Source: Acidobacteriaceae bacterium
GTDB taxonomy: Bacteria; Acidobacteriota; Terriglobia; Terriglobales; Acidobacteriaceae
Direction of reading: 5' to 3'
NCBI GenBank assembly: GCA_003166855.1
Contig: PMUM01000083.1
Span: 1-32,478 of the forward strand
DNA length: 32,478 nucleotides
The position numbers and the translations under genes were made by a program. Under the pieces are notes generated by a model. That model had not been told where the DNA came from. It was given only the letters and a program-made list of their open reading frames with translations, and did no database searches. Of this stretch, positions 24,686 through 31,652 are shown in pieces. Each line of letters starts with the position of its first letter. Position 1 is the first letter of the stretch.

Positions 24686-24693
24686 CCTCCTTT
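24686..24693 (-). promoter_or_regulatory. very strong ribosome-binding site of the precursor gene
   Basis: AAAGGAGG on the minus strand, 8 nt before the ATG. It is the strongest Shine-Dalgarno I saw in the RiPP locus, as expected for a substrate peptide that must outnumber its enzymes. Confidence 0.85.
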
Positions 24694-24736
24694 CTCACGG
24701 TGTTCTCACCACTTTGCTAGCGGAAGTGATGGAGAT

Positions 24737-26674
24737 CTAAAGATGCTCAATATTCGTTGCTTCTATGCCGTGGTAACTCCTTTGAAATGAGGGCGAAGCT
24801 ACAACCGGATCAATCAAGCCACGCGAGATCAAACTGCGCAGCCAAAACTCAAGCGAGATCGCCTTTAGTAGCCGTACGGTGTGTACCTTCGTTCCATTTG
24901 TGGCGGCATGTAATGTGTCCAGAAACGCCCCCTGGTTGATGTACCCGAGACTCGTGCAAATTGGCGAGTCAAAGGCGAGTAGCAACTGCTCAAAGTTGTT
25001 CGCCAAAGCGACTAGAGGCGTGCGCGCCCCAAACTGCTTGGTTCTGCGCGACAAAATTTCTCGCGGTACGATCCCCGCCAGCGAACGTCGCATTAGAGAT
25101 CTTCTCTCGCCTGGGCGAAGGATCTGGCTTGCCGGTATGGATAAGATGAACTCGATCAAATCTTGATCAAGGTACGGGTAGCGGGTCTCTTCGATCGTCA
25201 CGACGGAGGGGGTCCACTTTGCCATCTTTCTGGCGATCAGAGAGACTCCGCCGAAGTACGAGCGGCGGCTTGGCAGCCATGTGTCGAATGTCTCAGCGAC
25301 TCCAAGTTGTCTAAGGGCAAGTTGCGTTCGTACGGCAAATTTATTTTCAATCCAGTTTTCGATTGTGGCGTCTCTGGATAGGTACTGGCCGACCGAATTT
25401 GGCAGCAATCCGATGCAGGACTGCCACAAAAGTTGAAGGAATGGTTTTCGCTTGACCAAACTCCACTGGACGAGCTGTTTGGCTAGTTGGCCAAACCTGA
25501 ATTGAACGATGAGATCGGCGAGCAGCGCATGCGGGTCCGGCACGCCACCCAAGAACTCATCGCCGCCAATTCCGGACAAAACGGCTCGGTAACCTCCGTT
25601 CTGGACCACCGCTGCGCGCTCAGCGTCTAGGGCCGTTGCGGCAGCGAAATGGCCCGGGAGGGGAACGAAGTCGATGTATTCGAGAGACGCCGGACAAGTT
25701 CCTAACTGGCTGGTATCGATGTGATGTCCGATTCTTCTACGAAATCCTTCTACCTTTTGAAAATAGATCCAGTCATCTCCGTTCGGTTCCGTTTTATCGT
25801 AGAAAGACAGAGTGTCGACTCTACGCATGGCCGTGCCCGGCGCGGCAACGACGTCATCGGCCATGCAAACAATCGATGAGGAGTCCAATCCACCGCTGAG
25901 CTCCGCAAGAATCGGTGAGTCTGAACGCAACCTGCGGCGGACAGATTGGCGGAACACGTGGCGGAAGTGCTCCTCGTATTCTGTGTCCTTCTTGTAACGA
26001 ATGCGGGACTGGGTGCTGAATCGCCAATACCGTTCCTCGTGAAGTCCTCCGATGTTAATTTGCGCGAACTTTCCCGGGGGAACTTCGCGAATCTCGCGAT
26101 AGGGAGTCAGGTCGGCATCGGGATCTTGTGCGAAATATCCAGCGATGTAGTCATCGTCGATGTGGAGTGTTTCTCCCGAGAAAAGAACGAGGGGCGCGAG
26201 ATCTGTGGACCACCAGATTCGGTCCTTCCTTAGATAGTAGAAGATATGCCGGATGCCAATGTAGTCGACGGCAAGAACAAGGTCCCTCTGCAGCGGTTTC
26301 CAGACGGACATCGCCCAGTCACCGATGATTCGGCGGAAGCAGTTGGTTTCCCAGCGGTCGAAAGCGGCACCGACGATAGCGACATCGGTGGGTTCCACTT
26401 CGAGATCGCTGTGCAGATCAGCGATCAAATCATCGCGATTGTCAAGACGACCGTCCCACGTCAGGGCAAAGCCCCGCCGGGACAAAAATGGCTGCTTCTC
26501 GCGGCGCGACTCAGCCGTGGTGTAGAACGGGCGATAGAGAAGAGCGATTGACCCGTCCAGATGAAAGCGTTCACCATCAGGGCCTTGGCGCTTCATGGCC
26601 TCGCTGATGGCCGCGAGTAGTTTCCGGTCGACTATCTTGCCATCGAGATTCCAAATGCCAGCCTGGACGCTCAC
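24737..26674 (-). CDS. asparagine-synthetase-like macrolactam synthetase (lasso C protein)
   Basis: A 645-aa protein, about the usual length for lasso cyclases. The N-terminal glutaminase-like domain (1-200) has GPDGERFHLDGSIALLYRPF and LTWDGRLDNRDDL but no Cys at position 2 (it reads MSVQAG). It therefore cannot use glutamine, as is normal for this subgroup. The ATP-binding synthetase domain has the PP-loop SGGLDSSS at 260-266 and SGIGGDEFLGG further on. It would adenylate an Asp/Glu side chain of the precursor so that the new N-terminus closes an isopeptide ring. The GTG at 26674 follows GAGGAG; the longer open frame to 26917 overlaps B2 and is unlikely. It starts 14 bp after the B2 stop, and the precursor follows 59 bp after its own stop. 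Confidence 0.9.
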   Translation of the reverse strand: MSVQAGIWNLDGKIVDRKLLAAISEAMKRQGPDGERFHLDGSIALLYRPFYTTAESRREKQPFLSRRGFALTWDGRLDNRDDLIADLHSDLEVEPTDVAIVGAAFDRWETNCFRRIIGDWAMSVWKPLQRDLVLAVDYIGIRHIFYYLRKDRIWWSTDLAPLVLFSGETLHIDDDYIAGYFAQDPDADLTPYREIREVPPGKFAQINIGGLHEERYWRFSTQSRIRYKKDTEYEEHFRHVFRQSVRRRLRSDSPILAELSGGLDSSSIVCMADDVVAAPGTAMRRVDTLSFYDKTEPNGDDWIYFQKVEGFRRRIGHHIDTSQLGTCPASLEYIDFVPLPGHFAAATALDAERAAVVQNGGYRAVLSGIGGDEFLGGVPDPHALLADLIVQFRFGQLAKQLVQWSLVKRKPFLQLLWQSCIGLLPNSVGQYLSRDATIENWIENKFAVRTQLALRQLGVAETFDTWLPSRRSYFGGVSLIARKMAKWTPSVVTIEETRYPYLDQDLIEFILSIPASQILRPGERRSLMRRSLAGIVPREILSRRTKQFGARTPLVALANNFEQLLLAFDSPICTSLGYINQGAFLDTLHAATNGTKVHTVRLLKAISLEFWLRSLISRGLIDPVVASPSFQRSYHGIEATNIEHL

Positions 26675-26688
26675 AGCAGTCTCCTCGC

Positions 26689-27060
26689 CTAGCAACGATC
26701 CCAAACGGCGTAGGTCGCTTGGACGTTCGAGCGCTCGTTGATCGTTCGCCCTTCGACCTCTACCCAAGCGTGAGCTTTGAAGGGCAATTTTTGGGCACCC
26801 AAGACCATGTCCGCACGAACCGCGTGCCTCCTGAGCAAATAGATAGTCACGAAGGACCGCTGTAAGCAGAGAGCTTGTTTCGGATACCAAACACAAGCGT
26901 GATTGACCGCCATGCACACACGGTCAATGATGTCCTGTTCCGCAGGCACGTTGGCAACTTTCCAACCCTTGACAGTGCTGTGCAGAACCCGAAAAGAGCA
27001 GACGGCCTGCAAAATGTCGTAGGCCAAGAGCATGAACAATGCTTGGAAGAGCAGAATCAC
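26689..27060 (-). CDS. lasso B2-type leader peptidase (transglutaminase-like)
   Basis: About 123 aa from the GTG at 27060, which overlaps the stop of the upstream oligopeptidase (GTGA). An ATG at 27171 would give 160 aa but lies 115 bp inside that gene. The protein shows the B2 pattern: a hydrophobic N-terminal helix (LFQALFMLLAYDIL), then LCLQRSFVTIYLLRR with the catalytic Cys65, then FKAHAWVEVEGRTINE with the catalytic His97. The third triad member is usually Asp just after this His; here TINERS offers Asn or Glu. In lasso pathways B2 cuts the leader at the core once B1 presents it. It is coupled on both sides, to the oligopeptidase and to the C protein. Confidence 0.85.
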   Translation of the reverse strand: MILLFQALFMLLAYDILQAVCSFRVLHSTVKGWKVANVPAEQDIIDRVCMAVNHACVWYPKQALCLQRSFVTIYLLRRHAVRADMVLGAQKLPFKAHAWVEVEGRTINERSNVQATYAVWDRC

Positions 27061-29123
27061 AAGGACGACCTTGACTGCACATGAACTCCAATTTCGTGGC
27101 AGACAAAAGCGAGTCTGTCGGTAAGGGCCTCGATTTTCGTCGAAAAGGGCTGAATTGGTGCGTGCCCCCACGCAGGCTTGTAGTCAAGTAAAACGGGACG
27201 GCTGGAAGCAGTTGCAGCTTGCAGGCGTGCAGCCATTTTGCGCGCGTGCATCGGATTGCATCGAGTGTCTGCATCTCCTGAGATGAGCAGCGCTGCCGGA
27301 TAAGCGACCCTGTCAACGACGTGGTGGTATGGCGAGTAGGCCATTAGGCATTGAAAATCCCCTCGGTCTTCGGGCGACCCATATTCGTCAGCCCATCCGG
27401 CAGCAAAATCAAAAAGGTGATATCTCGCCATATCGAGCAACGGGCCAAGGCAGACGGCGACGCAGAAAAGCTCAGGATGCTGGGTAATCGCTGCACCGAC
27501 AAGGAGACCGGCATTGGATCCTCCGCCGATGGCGATGCGGCTGGATATCGAGCGCTGTTCTCGAATCAGCCACTCGGCCGCCGCCACAAAATCATTGAAA
27601 GAATTCTGACGGTTTTCGCGCTTGCCGGCGCGGTGCCACTGCTCGCCAAGTTCCGAGCCCCCACGTAGAGCCGGGACTGCAAGCAGAAATCCTTGCTCCA
27701 TAAGGAACGTGGCGAACACAGAGAATCGAGGTGTCACGCAACTCCCGAAGCCACCGTAGCCCGTCAGAAAGGTCGGAAGAGGACCGGAATGCAAAAGGTC
27801 CGTGCGCGCAGCAAGAAAGAGTGGAACTGAGGTCCCGTCCGTCGAGCTGTATGCAGTTTCCTCGATCGCGATTGCGCAGGGATCACTTGGGGTGTTCGCT
27901 TCATCCCAAGCCAAGACATCTTTTCGACGAGCGTCATAGCAATGAACAGCGGGCGGTTTGGAAATTGAGGTGTAGCTGTAGAACAATTTCTCCGTTGCGT
28001 TCGGTCGATTGAGCAAATTGATGGTCCCGCAGGCAGGGAAGGAAGTGGCTTCCTTCCGTGTTCCGTCCAGGCCAAAGATTTCAATCTCCGTAGAAAAAGG
28101 ATCGCTCCGAGTCACAAACACTTGATCGGCCGCGACCGCAAACTGCTGAATGTATCTATCGGACTCAGGTACGACGTCATGCCAATGATGAGGATCGGGA
28201 TCTACTGAGTCGATCCGGACGATGCGGAAGTTCGGAGCCGCGAGGTCTGTATAAGCCAGCAATTGACCACATACGAAAAACGGAACAAAGCAGCCTTCAA
28301 TTTCCCGAATTGCCAGCTTGATTTCGGTTGGCTTGGATGAAATCTCTTGTAGATAAACCGAGGCTCGAGGTGAACAGCCAGTGAAGAAGATCGTGTAAGC
28401 CAATAGCTTAGCTTCAGGAGAATGGAGAATTCCTAGAAAGAGATTCGGTTCATCGCCGGCGAAGAATATTTCCTGGTCCTGCGATCGGTCTGTGCCAAAC
28501 CCGTGCCAGAAAACGGCTCGATAGTTGGGACGGGGGTCGCGTCGTTCGCGATGGGAGTAGTAAAACCCGGAGCCGTCAGGTGCAAAGACGAATCCGGTGC
28601 AGAGGCCTTCCGGAAGGCGGTCCGGAAGCACGGCACCGCGCTCGACATCGAGGATTTCGAGAGACGAGTGATCAGTGCCGCTTTGCCGGACAGAGTACGC
28701 GAGGAGGCGACCATCCTCAGAGATCGCAGCGATAGAGACGGCGGTTGAGTTCCCGCTTCCACGCAGAGCTGGGTCGACCAGAATAGTCTCTGTTCCTAAG
28801 AACCCATCCTTCATGGCGATGACTGGCTGCTCCGCGTCCTTCTGGCGCCTAAGGAAAAAGTAACGGTCGCCGACGTTCCAAGGTTCGGAGATAACTTCCT
28901 TCAGAGCCAGCAGCTCTCTGACCTGCGTCCTAATTCGCTCTCGGTCCGGAATCGCATCGAAATACGCGCGCGTGTAGGCGGCTTGTTCTTCAAGCCACGT
29001 CCTCGTTCGAGGCGAGTTCTGATCCTCCAGCCACCGATATGGATCTGTGATCTCGACGCCGTGCAGGATTTCGATGACGGGTTCGACCGGTGTCGGCGGA
29101 GGTACAACGAATGCGTGAGCCAT
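27057..29123 (-). CDS. prolyl oligopeptidase (S9A)
   Basis: A 688-aa protein, standard POP length. The N-terminus holds DPYRWLEDQNSP, typical of S9A enzymes, followed by a beta-propeller to about 400 and the hydrolase domain. The nucleophile is Ser536 in GGGSNAG, the Asp is in SGDADTRCNP, and the His is in KPAWGHAP. There is no signal peptide, so it acts in the cytosol. I chose the ATG at 29123, behind TGGAGCG, over an in-frame TTG at 29240. Its stop overlaps the B2 start, so it is first in a coupled POP-B2-C-precursor unit. POPs cut after proline in peptides; in other RiPP systems POP-type enzymes remove leaders or macrocyclise cores. The precursor has Pro6, Pro25 and Pro31. A direct role in maturation is inference; peptide turnover is the alternative. 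Confidence 0.92.
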   Translation of the reverse strand: MAHAFVVPPPTPVEPVIEILHGVEITDPYRWLEDQNSPRTRTWLEEQAAYTRAYFDAIPDRERIRTQVRELLALKEVISEPWNVGDRYFFLRRQKDAEQPVIAMKDGFLGTETILVDPALRGSGNSTAVSIAAISEDGRLLAYSVRQSGTDHSSLEILDVERGAVLPDRLPEGLCTGFVFAPDGSGFYYSHRERRDPRPNYRAVFWHGFGTDRSQDQEIFFAGDEPNLFLGILHSPEAKLLAYTIFFTGCSPRASVYLQEISSKPTEIKLAIREIEGCFVPFFVCGQLLAYTDLAAPNFRIVRIDSVDPDPHHWHDVVPESDRYIQQFAVAADQVFVTRSDPFSTEIEIFGLDGTRKEATSFPACGTINLLNRPNATEKLFYSYTSISKPPAVHCYDARRKDVLAWDEANTPSDPCAIAIEETAYSSTDGTSVPLFLAARTDLLHSGPLPTFLTGYGGFGSCVTPRFSVFATFLMEQGFLLAVPALRGGSELGEQWHRAGKRENRQNSFNDFVAAAEWLIREQRSISSRIAIGGGSNAGLLVGAAITQHPELFCVAVCLGPLLDMARYHLFDFAAGWADEYGSPEDRGDFQCLMAYSPYHHVVDRVAYPAALLISGDADTRCNPMHARKMAARLQAATASSRPVLLDYKPAWGHAPIQPFSTKIEALTDRLAFVCHEIGVHVQSRSSL

Positions 29124-30106
29124 GTGCTTACGCTCCAGAACATTCAGGGCTACGGAGGTAGCAGCTCTAGGACCTGGGCTCGACCCCACATCTGAGCTAA
29201 GCGATGCGTGACAGTAAGTCCATAGCGGGGTCTTCTTCAAAAAACTTTTTTCATGCAGGAAATCGTGCAGGCCAACTCTGTCCGGGAGGAGCTTCGAAAT
29301 GCATTACTTGGAACCGTAGGAACGAGAATGCAATGTGATGACTGCTAAGAACTTGAACAACCCGGCGGGCGCCCTCGCTGGTCGGGATAGCGGCGAGGAT
29401 TCCGCACTACTGGTGGGCACAGTGATTCGGGTTTGGCCTCGGGATCTGCACAAAATCGTGCAAGAAACAAAGACGTCAAACTTCGCAGTTGCCAGTGGTC
29501 AGTTTCCTTAGACAGGCGCTCGGCCCCAGAACACCAGTAACATGAAACCATAACCCACGTTTCCTTTTTGAGGCCTGTGTAAGTGGTCCTATGATCGGGG
29601 CAACGCCAGTATTGGGGAAGGAGACTGTCGAGCGTCCAAGCTGTGACTGGGCAACGTGCATATTTGCCGAGGGCCGGGATGAAGTGGTGATCAGGGCCCG
29701 CATCGGAACCGGTTTATAGCGGTCGGGGTAAGCTCGCAACACAGCATCCTTGCCCAGTTCTTGGTGGCCCTCGATCTCTGGCAGAAGCATTTTGTACTTC
29801 CCGCGTGAAGGGGATTGGCGGGCGTTCTCGTTTTATTAGGTATAGGCCGACTTAGGACTCTGTTCCATTTTCCGAACAAGCCGAACATTGTTCTTGCGGG
29901 AGGCAACTCTGGTTTTACACTCAGAGGAAAATAGGTTATTTCTTGCATTGGTGAAAATGGCACTCTATTTGGAATGCTCTACGCGGATCTTTTGAGAGGT
30001 ATGAACAGGGTCACATAGTAGTGGTCGATTGAGCGCTCAGCGATACGCTGCTGATTGGATTCTTCGCCGAGCCACCGTCAAATCCGTCACGACGGGAGTA
30101 GTAGTC
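29124..30106. other. long divergent intergenic region of the RiPP locus
   Basis: Almost 1 kb between the oligopeptidase (minus) and the S24-like regulator (plus). Short frames exist on both strands, but none has a good ribosome-binding site, a recognisable leader motif or a family pattern; a 57-codon plus-strand frame at 29338 is the nearest to a gene. The region must hold the promoter of the POP-B2-C-precursor operon and of the regulator. A cluster of TGTTC/GAACA half-sites lies at 29861-29893. Elsewhere I see nothing I can name; a small RNA or a decayed gene is possible. Confidence 0.4.
29861..29893. promoter_or_regulatory. cluster of four TGTTC/GAACA half-sites
   Basis: TGTTC at 29861, GAACA at 29874, GAACA at 29883 and TGTTC at 29889. 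The last two form GAACATTGTTC. These are like, but not identical in spacing to, the GAAC-N4-GTTC boxes of LexA-type repressors. The neighbouring regulator has an S24/LexA-like domain, so autoregulation is a fair guess. Confidence 0.4.
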
Positions 30107-30877
30107 ATGACCAGTCCGGGAGGTTGGCTCAGAGAGCGCCGCGAGGAACTCCACCTTTCGCGTAGTGGCGTTGAGCGCCTTCCGAGTGAGTCGGCAAGCG
30201 AAGCTGCGAACGCGCGCTATCGCATCCGACGTGGCCGCCTCGCCGACCTTGAGGAAGACAGGGGCGCACCGAACATTTTTGAGGCAGCAAGTATTAGCGA
30301 GTGCTACAAAGTTCCCTATCTTGCCGTATTGCAAGCCTTCAACCTGAAAGTGGGCGAGTCTCGGAGCACGTCGGAAAGCCCCTCGATATCCCACGAGCTT
30401 TTGCTTTCAAAGCAATGGTCCTTCTCTGACGCGGATCGCCCCTTTTCGCTGACATTTCAAAGCAACGTCAGTTTTGAAGCCACCCGCCTGGTTACGGAGA
30501 GCGCGGAGGAATTGGGCGTTCCCGCGGTCGTGCGCCGGCGCTTGGATGTGGGCCATTTCCGGCTGGGCATAATCGGCCTAAACGACGATACCATGGGCGA
30601 ACTGGTCCCGGCCGGTTCGGTGGTGGTCATCGACAACTCTCATAACACGGTTGAGATGGGTGACTGGAAAAGCATCCGGGAACGGCCCATCTATTTCGTG
30701 TGGCATGAGAATGGCTTCAGTTGCTCTTGGTGCTACATGGCGCGGGAAACGTTGTTTATCGTGCCCTATCCGACTTCACACCAGCCGGTAATGATTTTCA
30801 AGATACCCCGCGCAGCGTCGATTATCGGCCGAGTTATTCACGTTTGGCCGCCTCTCATCATCCAGAGGCCAGGTTGA
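30107..30877 (+). CDS. XRE/S24-like (LexA-fold) transcriptional regulator
   Basis: A 256-aa protein. A divergent N-terminal helix-turn-helix region (GGWLRERREELHLSRSGVER and the following helices to about 90) precedes an S24/LexA-like C-terminal domain (about 150-250). The S24 signature appears as IGLNDDTMGELVPAGSVVVI, where self-cleaving relatives have GDSM with the nucleophile Ser. Here the position is Thr, and I cannot identify the partner Lys, so autoproteolysis is doubtful. The ATG at 30107 follows CGGGAG; the frame is open from 30029. It is divergent from the oligopeptidase operon and convergent with the B1 gene, 22 bp apart, inside the RiPP locus. It is probably the local regulator. 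Confidence 0.75.
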   Translation: MTSPGGWLRERREELHLSRSGVERLPSESASEAANARYRIRRGRLADLEEDRGAPNIFEAASISECYKVPYLAVLQAFNLKVGESRSTSESPSISHELLLSKQWSFSDADRPFSLTFQSNVSFEATRLVTESAEELGVPAVVRRRLDVGHFRLGIIGLNDDTMGELVPAGSVVVIDNSHNTVEMGDWKSIRERPIYFVWHENGFSCSWCYMARETLFIVPYPTSHQPVMIFKIPRAASIIGRVIHVWPPLIIQRPG

Positions 30878-30889
30878 AAAACCCGCGCA

Positions 30890-30910
30890 CAGCCCCGGGC
30901 TAGCGGGCTG
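30890..30910. terminator. short hairpin between convergent regulator and B1 genes
   Basis: CAGCCC (30890-30895) pairs with GGGCTG (30905-30910) around a 9-nt loop. It spans the 22-bp gap and the B1 stop codon, so it could end both transcripts. The stem is only 6 bp and no U-tract follows. Confidence 0.4.
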
Positions 30911-31253
30911 ATGATCGCTCCTTCCGGCGCGGTAACATTCTGGAGAACCAAGATCTCTTGGGCACGGGTTGACCCGGTCGATGAATCAAATGCTTGGCTT
31001 CCAGTGCGGCAACGAATTCGGTTGCGTCCGAGAGAAGCTGAGATCGGGATACGGAGAATTCCTGTCCCAGGGCATCCGCAATCTGATCGAGGGAACATCT
31101 CTTCTTCAATAACTCCCAGATTCGGAGCCCGACTGGGTTGAGACTGAAGCAGATGCCTTGTTCAACATCCAGGAGCACTGCGCCATCTTCCGAGGCAGTC
31201 TCTCGGACACCTGGTGCGATGGTGAAGTCTGTGATCATTGCTGGGCCGCTCAT
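30900..31253 (-). CDS. PqqD-like leader-binding protein (lasso B1)
   Basis: A 117-aa protein with the PqqD/RRE pattern: ASEDGAVLLDVEQGICFSLN, PVGLRIWELLKKRCSLDQIA, then a helix ending in FVAALEAKHLIHRP. The domain is the RiPP recognition element that holds a YxxPx(L/V) leader and delivers it to B2 and the cyclase. The length is a little above a bare RRE because of a basic C-terminal tail (RMLPRRKERSSAR). I chose the ATG at 31253 because AAGGTGG lies 5 nt upstream; a GTG at 31262 and an ATG at 31238 are alternatives. Its start overlaps the stop of an upstream 92-aa frame (ATGA). It is separated from B2 and C by the oligopeptidase and regulator, an unusual order for lasso loci. Confidence 0.88.
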   Translation of the reverse strand: MSGPAMITDFTIAPGVRETASEDGAVLLDVEQGICFSLNPVGLRIWELLKKRCSLDQIADALGQEFSVSRSQLLSDATEFVAALEAKHLIHRPGQPVPKRSWFSRMLPRRKERSSAR

Positions 31254-31528
31254 GTTTGCCACCTTGCGATTGGCCTCTCGTCTCCGTCAGAGGAATACCC
31301 GCCAAAGTAGACTGGATTCTCAATGCCGGCAAAAACTATTTTTGTTGCAGGAATTTCTACAGAAGGAATTCGCGGCAAGATGATTTTTCCGGCATTTAGG
31401 GTCAAACCGATGGTCAAGATTCTGTAGTCCCTGCACGAATTCGTGCAGCGGAACGGCAGGAGCGTCCGTGCCGGCAACCTATTGACTTCCTCAGGGAAGA
31501 GACCAACTTCTTCGTAAATGTCAGTCAC
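31250..31528 (-). CDS. possible 92-aa protein coupled to B1
   Basis: A GTG-initiated frame ending in an ATGA overlap with the B1 gene, which argues that it may be translated. The family is not recognised. The first half has three Cys-containing turns (PFRCTNSCRDYRI); the second half reads LPRIPSVEIPATKIVFAGIE and then NPVYF. The C-terminus is GGYSSDGDERPIARWQT. That tail has lasso-core-like spacing (Gly76 to Asp83 is position 8, to Glu84 position 9). However, there is no YxxP leader motif, no Thr at -2, and the leader would be 75 aa long. No Shine-Dalgarno is obvious. It could be an accessory protein, a second precursor or a chance frame. Confidence 0.35.
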   Translation of the reverse strand: MTDIYEEVGLFPEEVNRLPARTLLPFRCTNSCRDYRILTIGLTLNAGKIILPRIPSVEIPATKIVFAGIENPVYFGGYSSDGDERPIARWQT

Positions 31529-31652
31529 TCAGTAGGTTATGGAGTTCGATGTTACAGAACACAGTCCGAGGCGCAGCGAGTTCGACTGTCGAAATTCTGG
31601 CAGCGAAAAAAGATTTGTCCCGCAGCTTCCGGAAGGTGTTATGTAGCACAGC
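31529..31652. promoter_or_regulatory. divergent promoter region between B1 side and ABC exporter
   Basis: A 124-bp gap that should carry promoters for both the exporter and the B1 transcript. It includes TGTTACAGAACA at 31550-31561, an imperfect palindrome built from TGTT and GAACA half-sites like those at 29861-29893. -35/-10 boxes cannot be assigned with confidence. Confidence 0.35.

Noticed and set aside
26675-26917. In-frame N-terminal extension of the C protein
   Set aside because: It overlaps the B2 gene; the GTG at 26674 follows a clear GAGGAG and starts the glutaminase-like domain where the family does.
29338-29511. 57-codon plus-strand frame as a second precursor
   Set aside because: It has no YxxP leader motif, no acid at a lasso-like spacing from a suitable first residue, and a weak ribosome-binding site.
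29476-29963. Two overlapping minus-strand frames (104 and 90 aa) in the long RiPP intergenic region
   Set aside because: No recognisable family, no ribosome-binding site, and they overlap each other; insufficient to call a gene.
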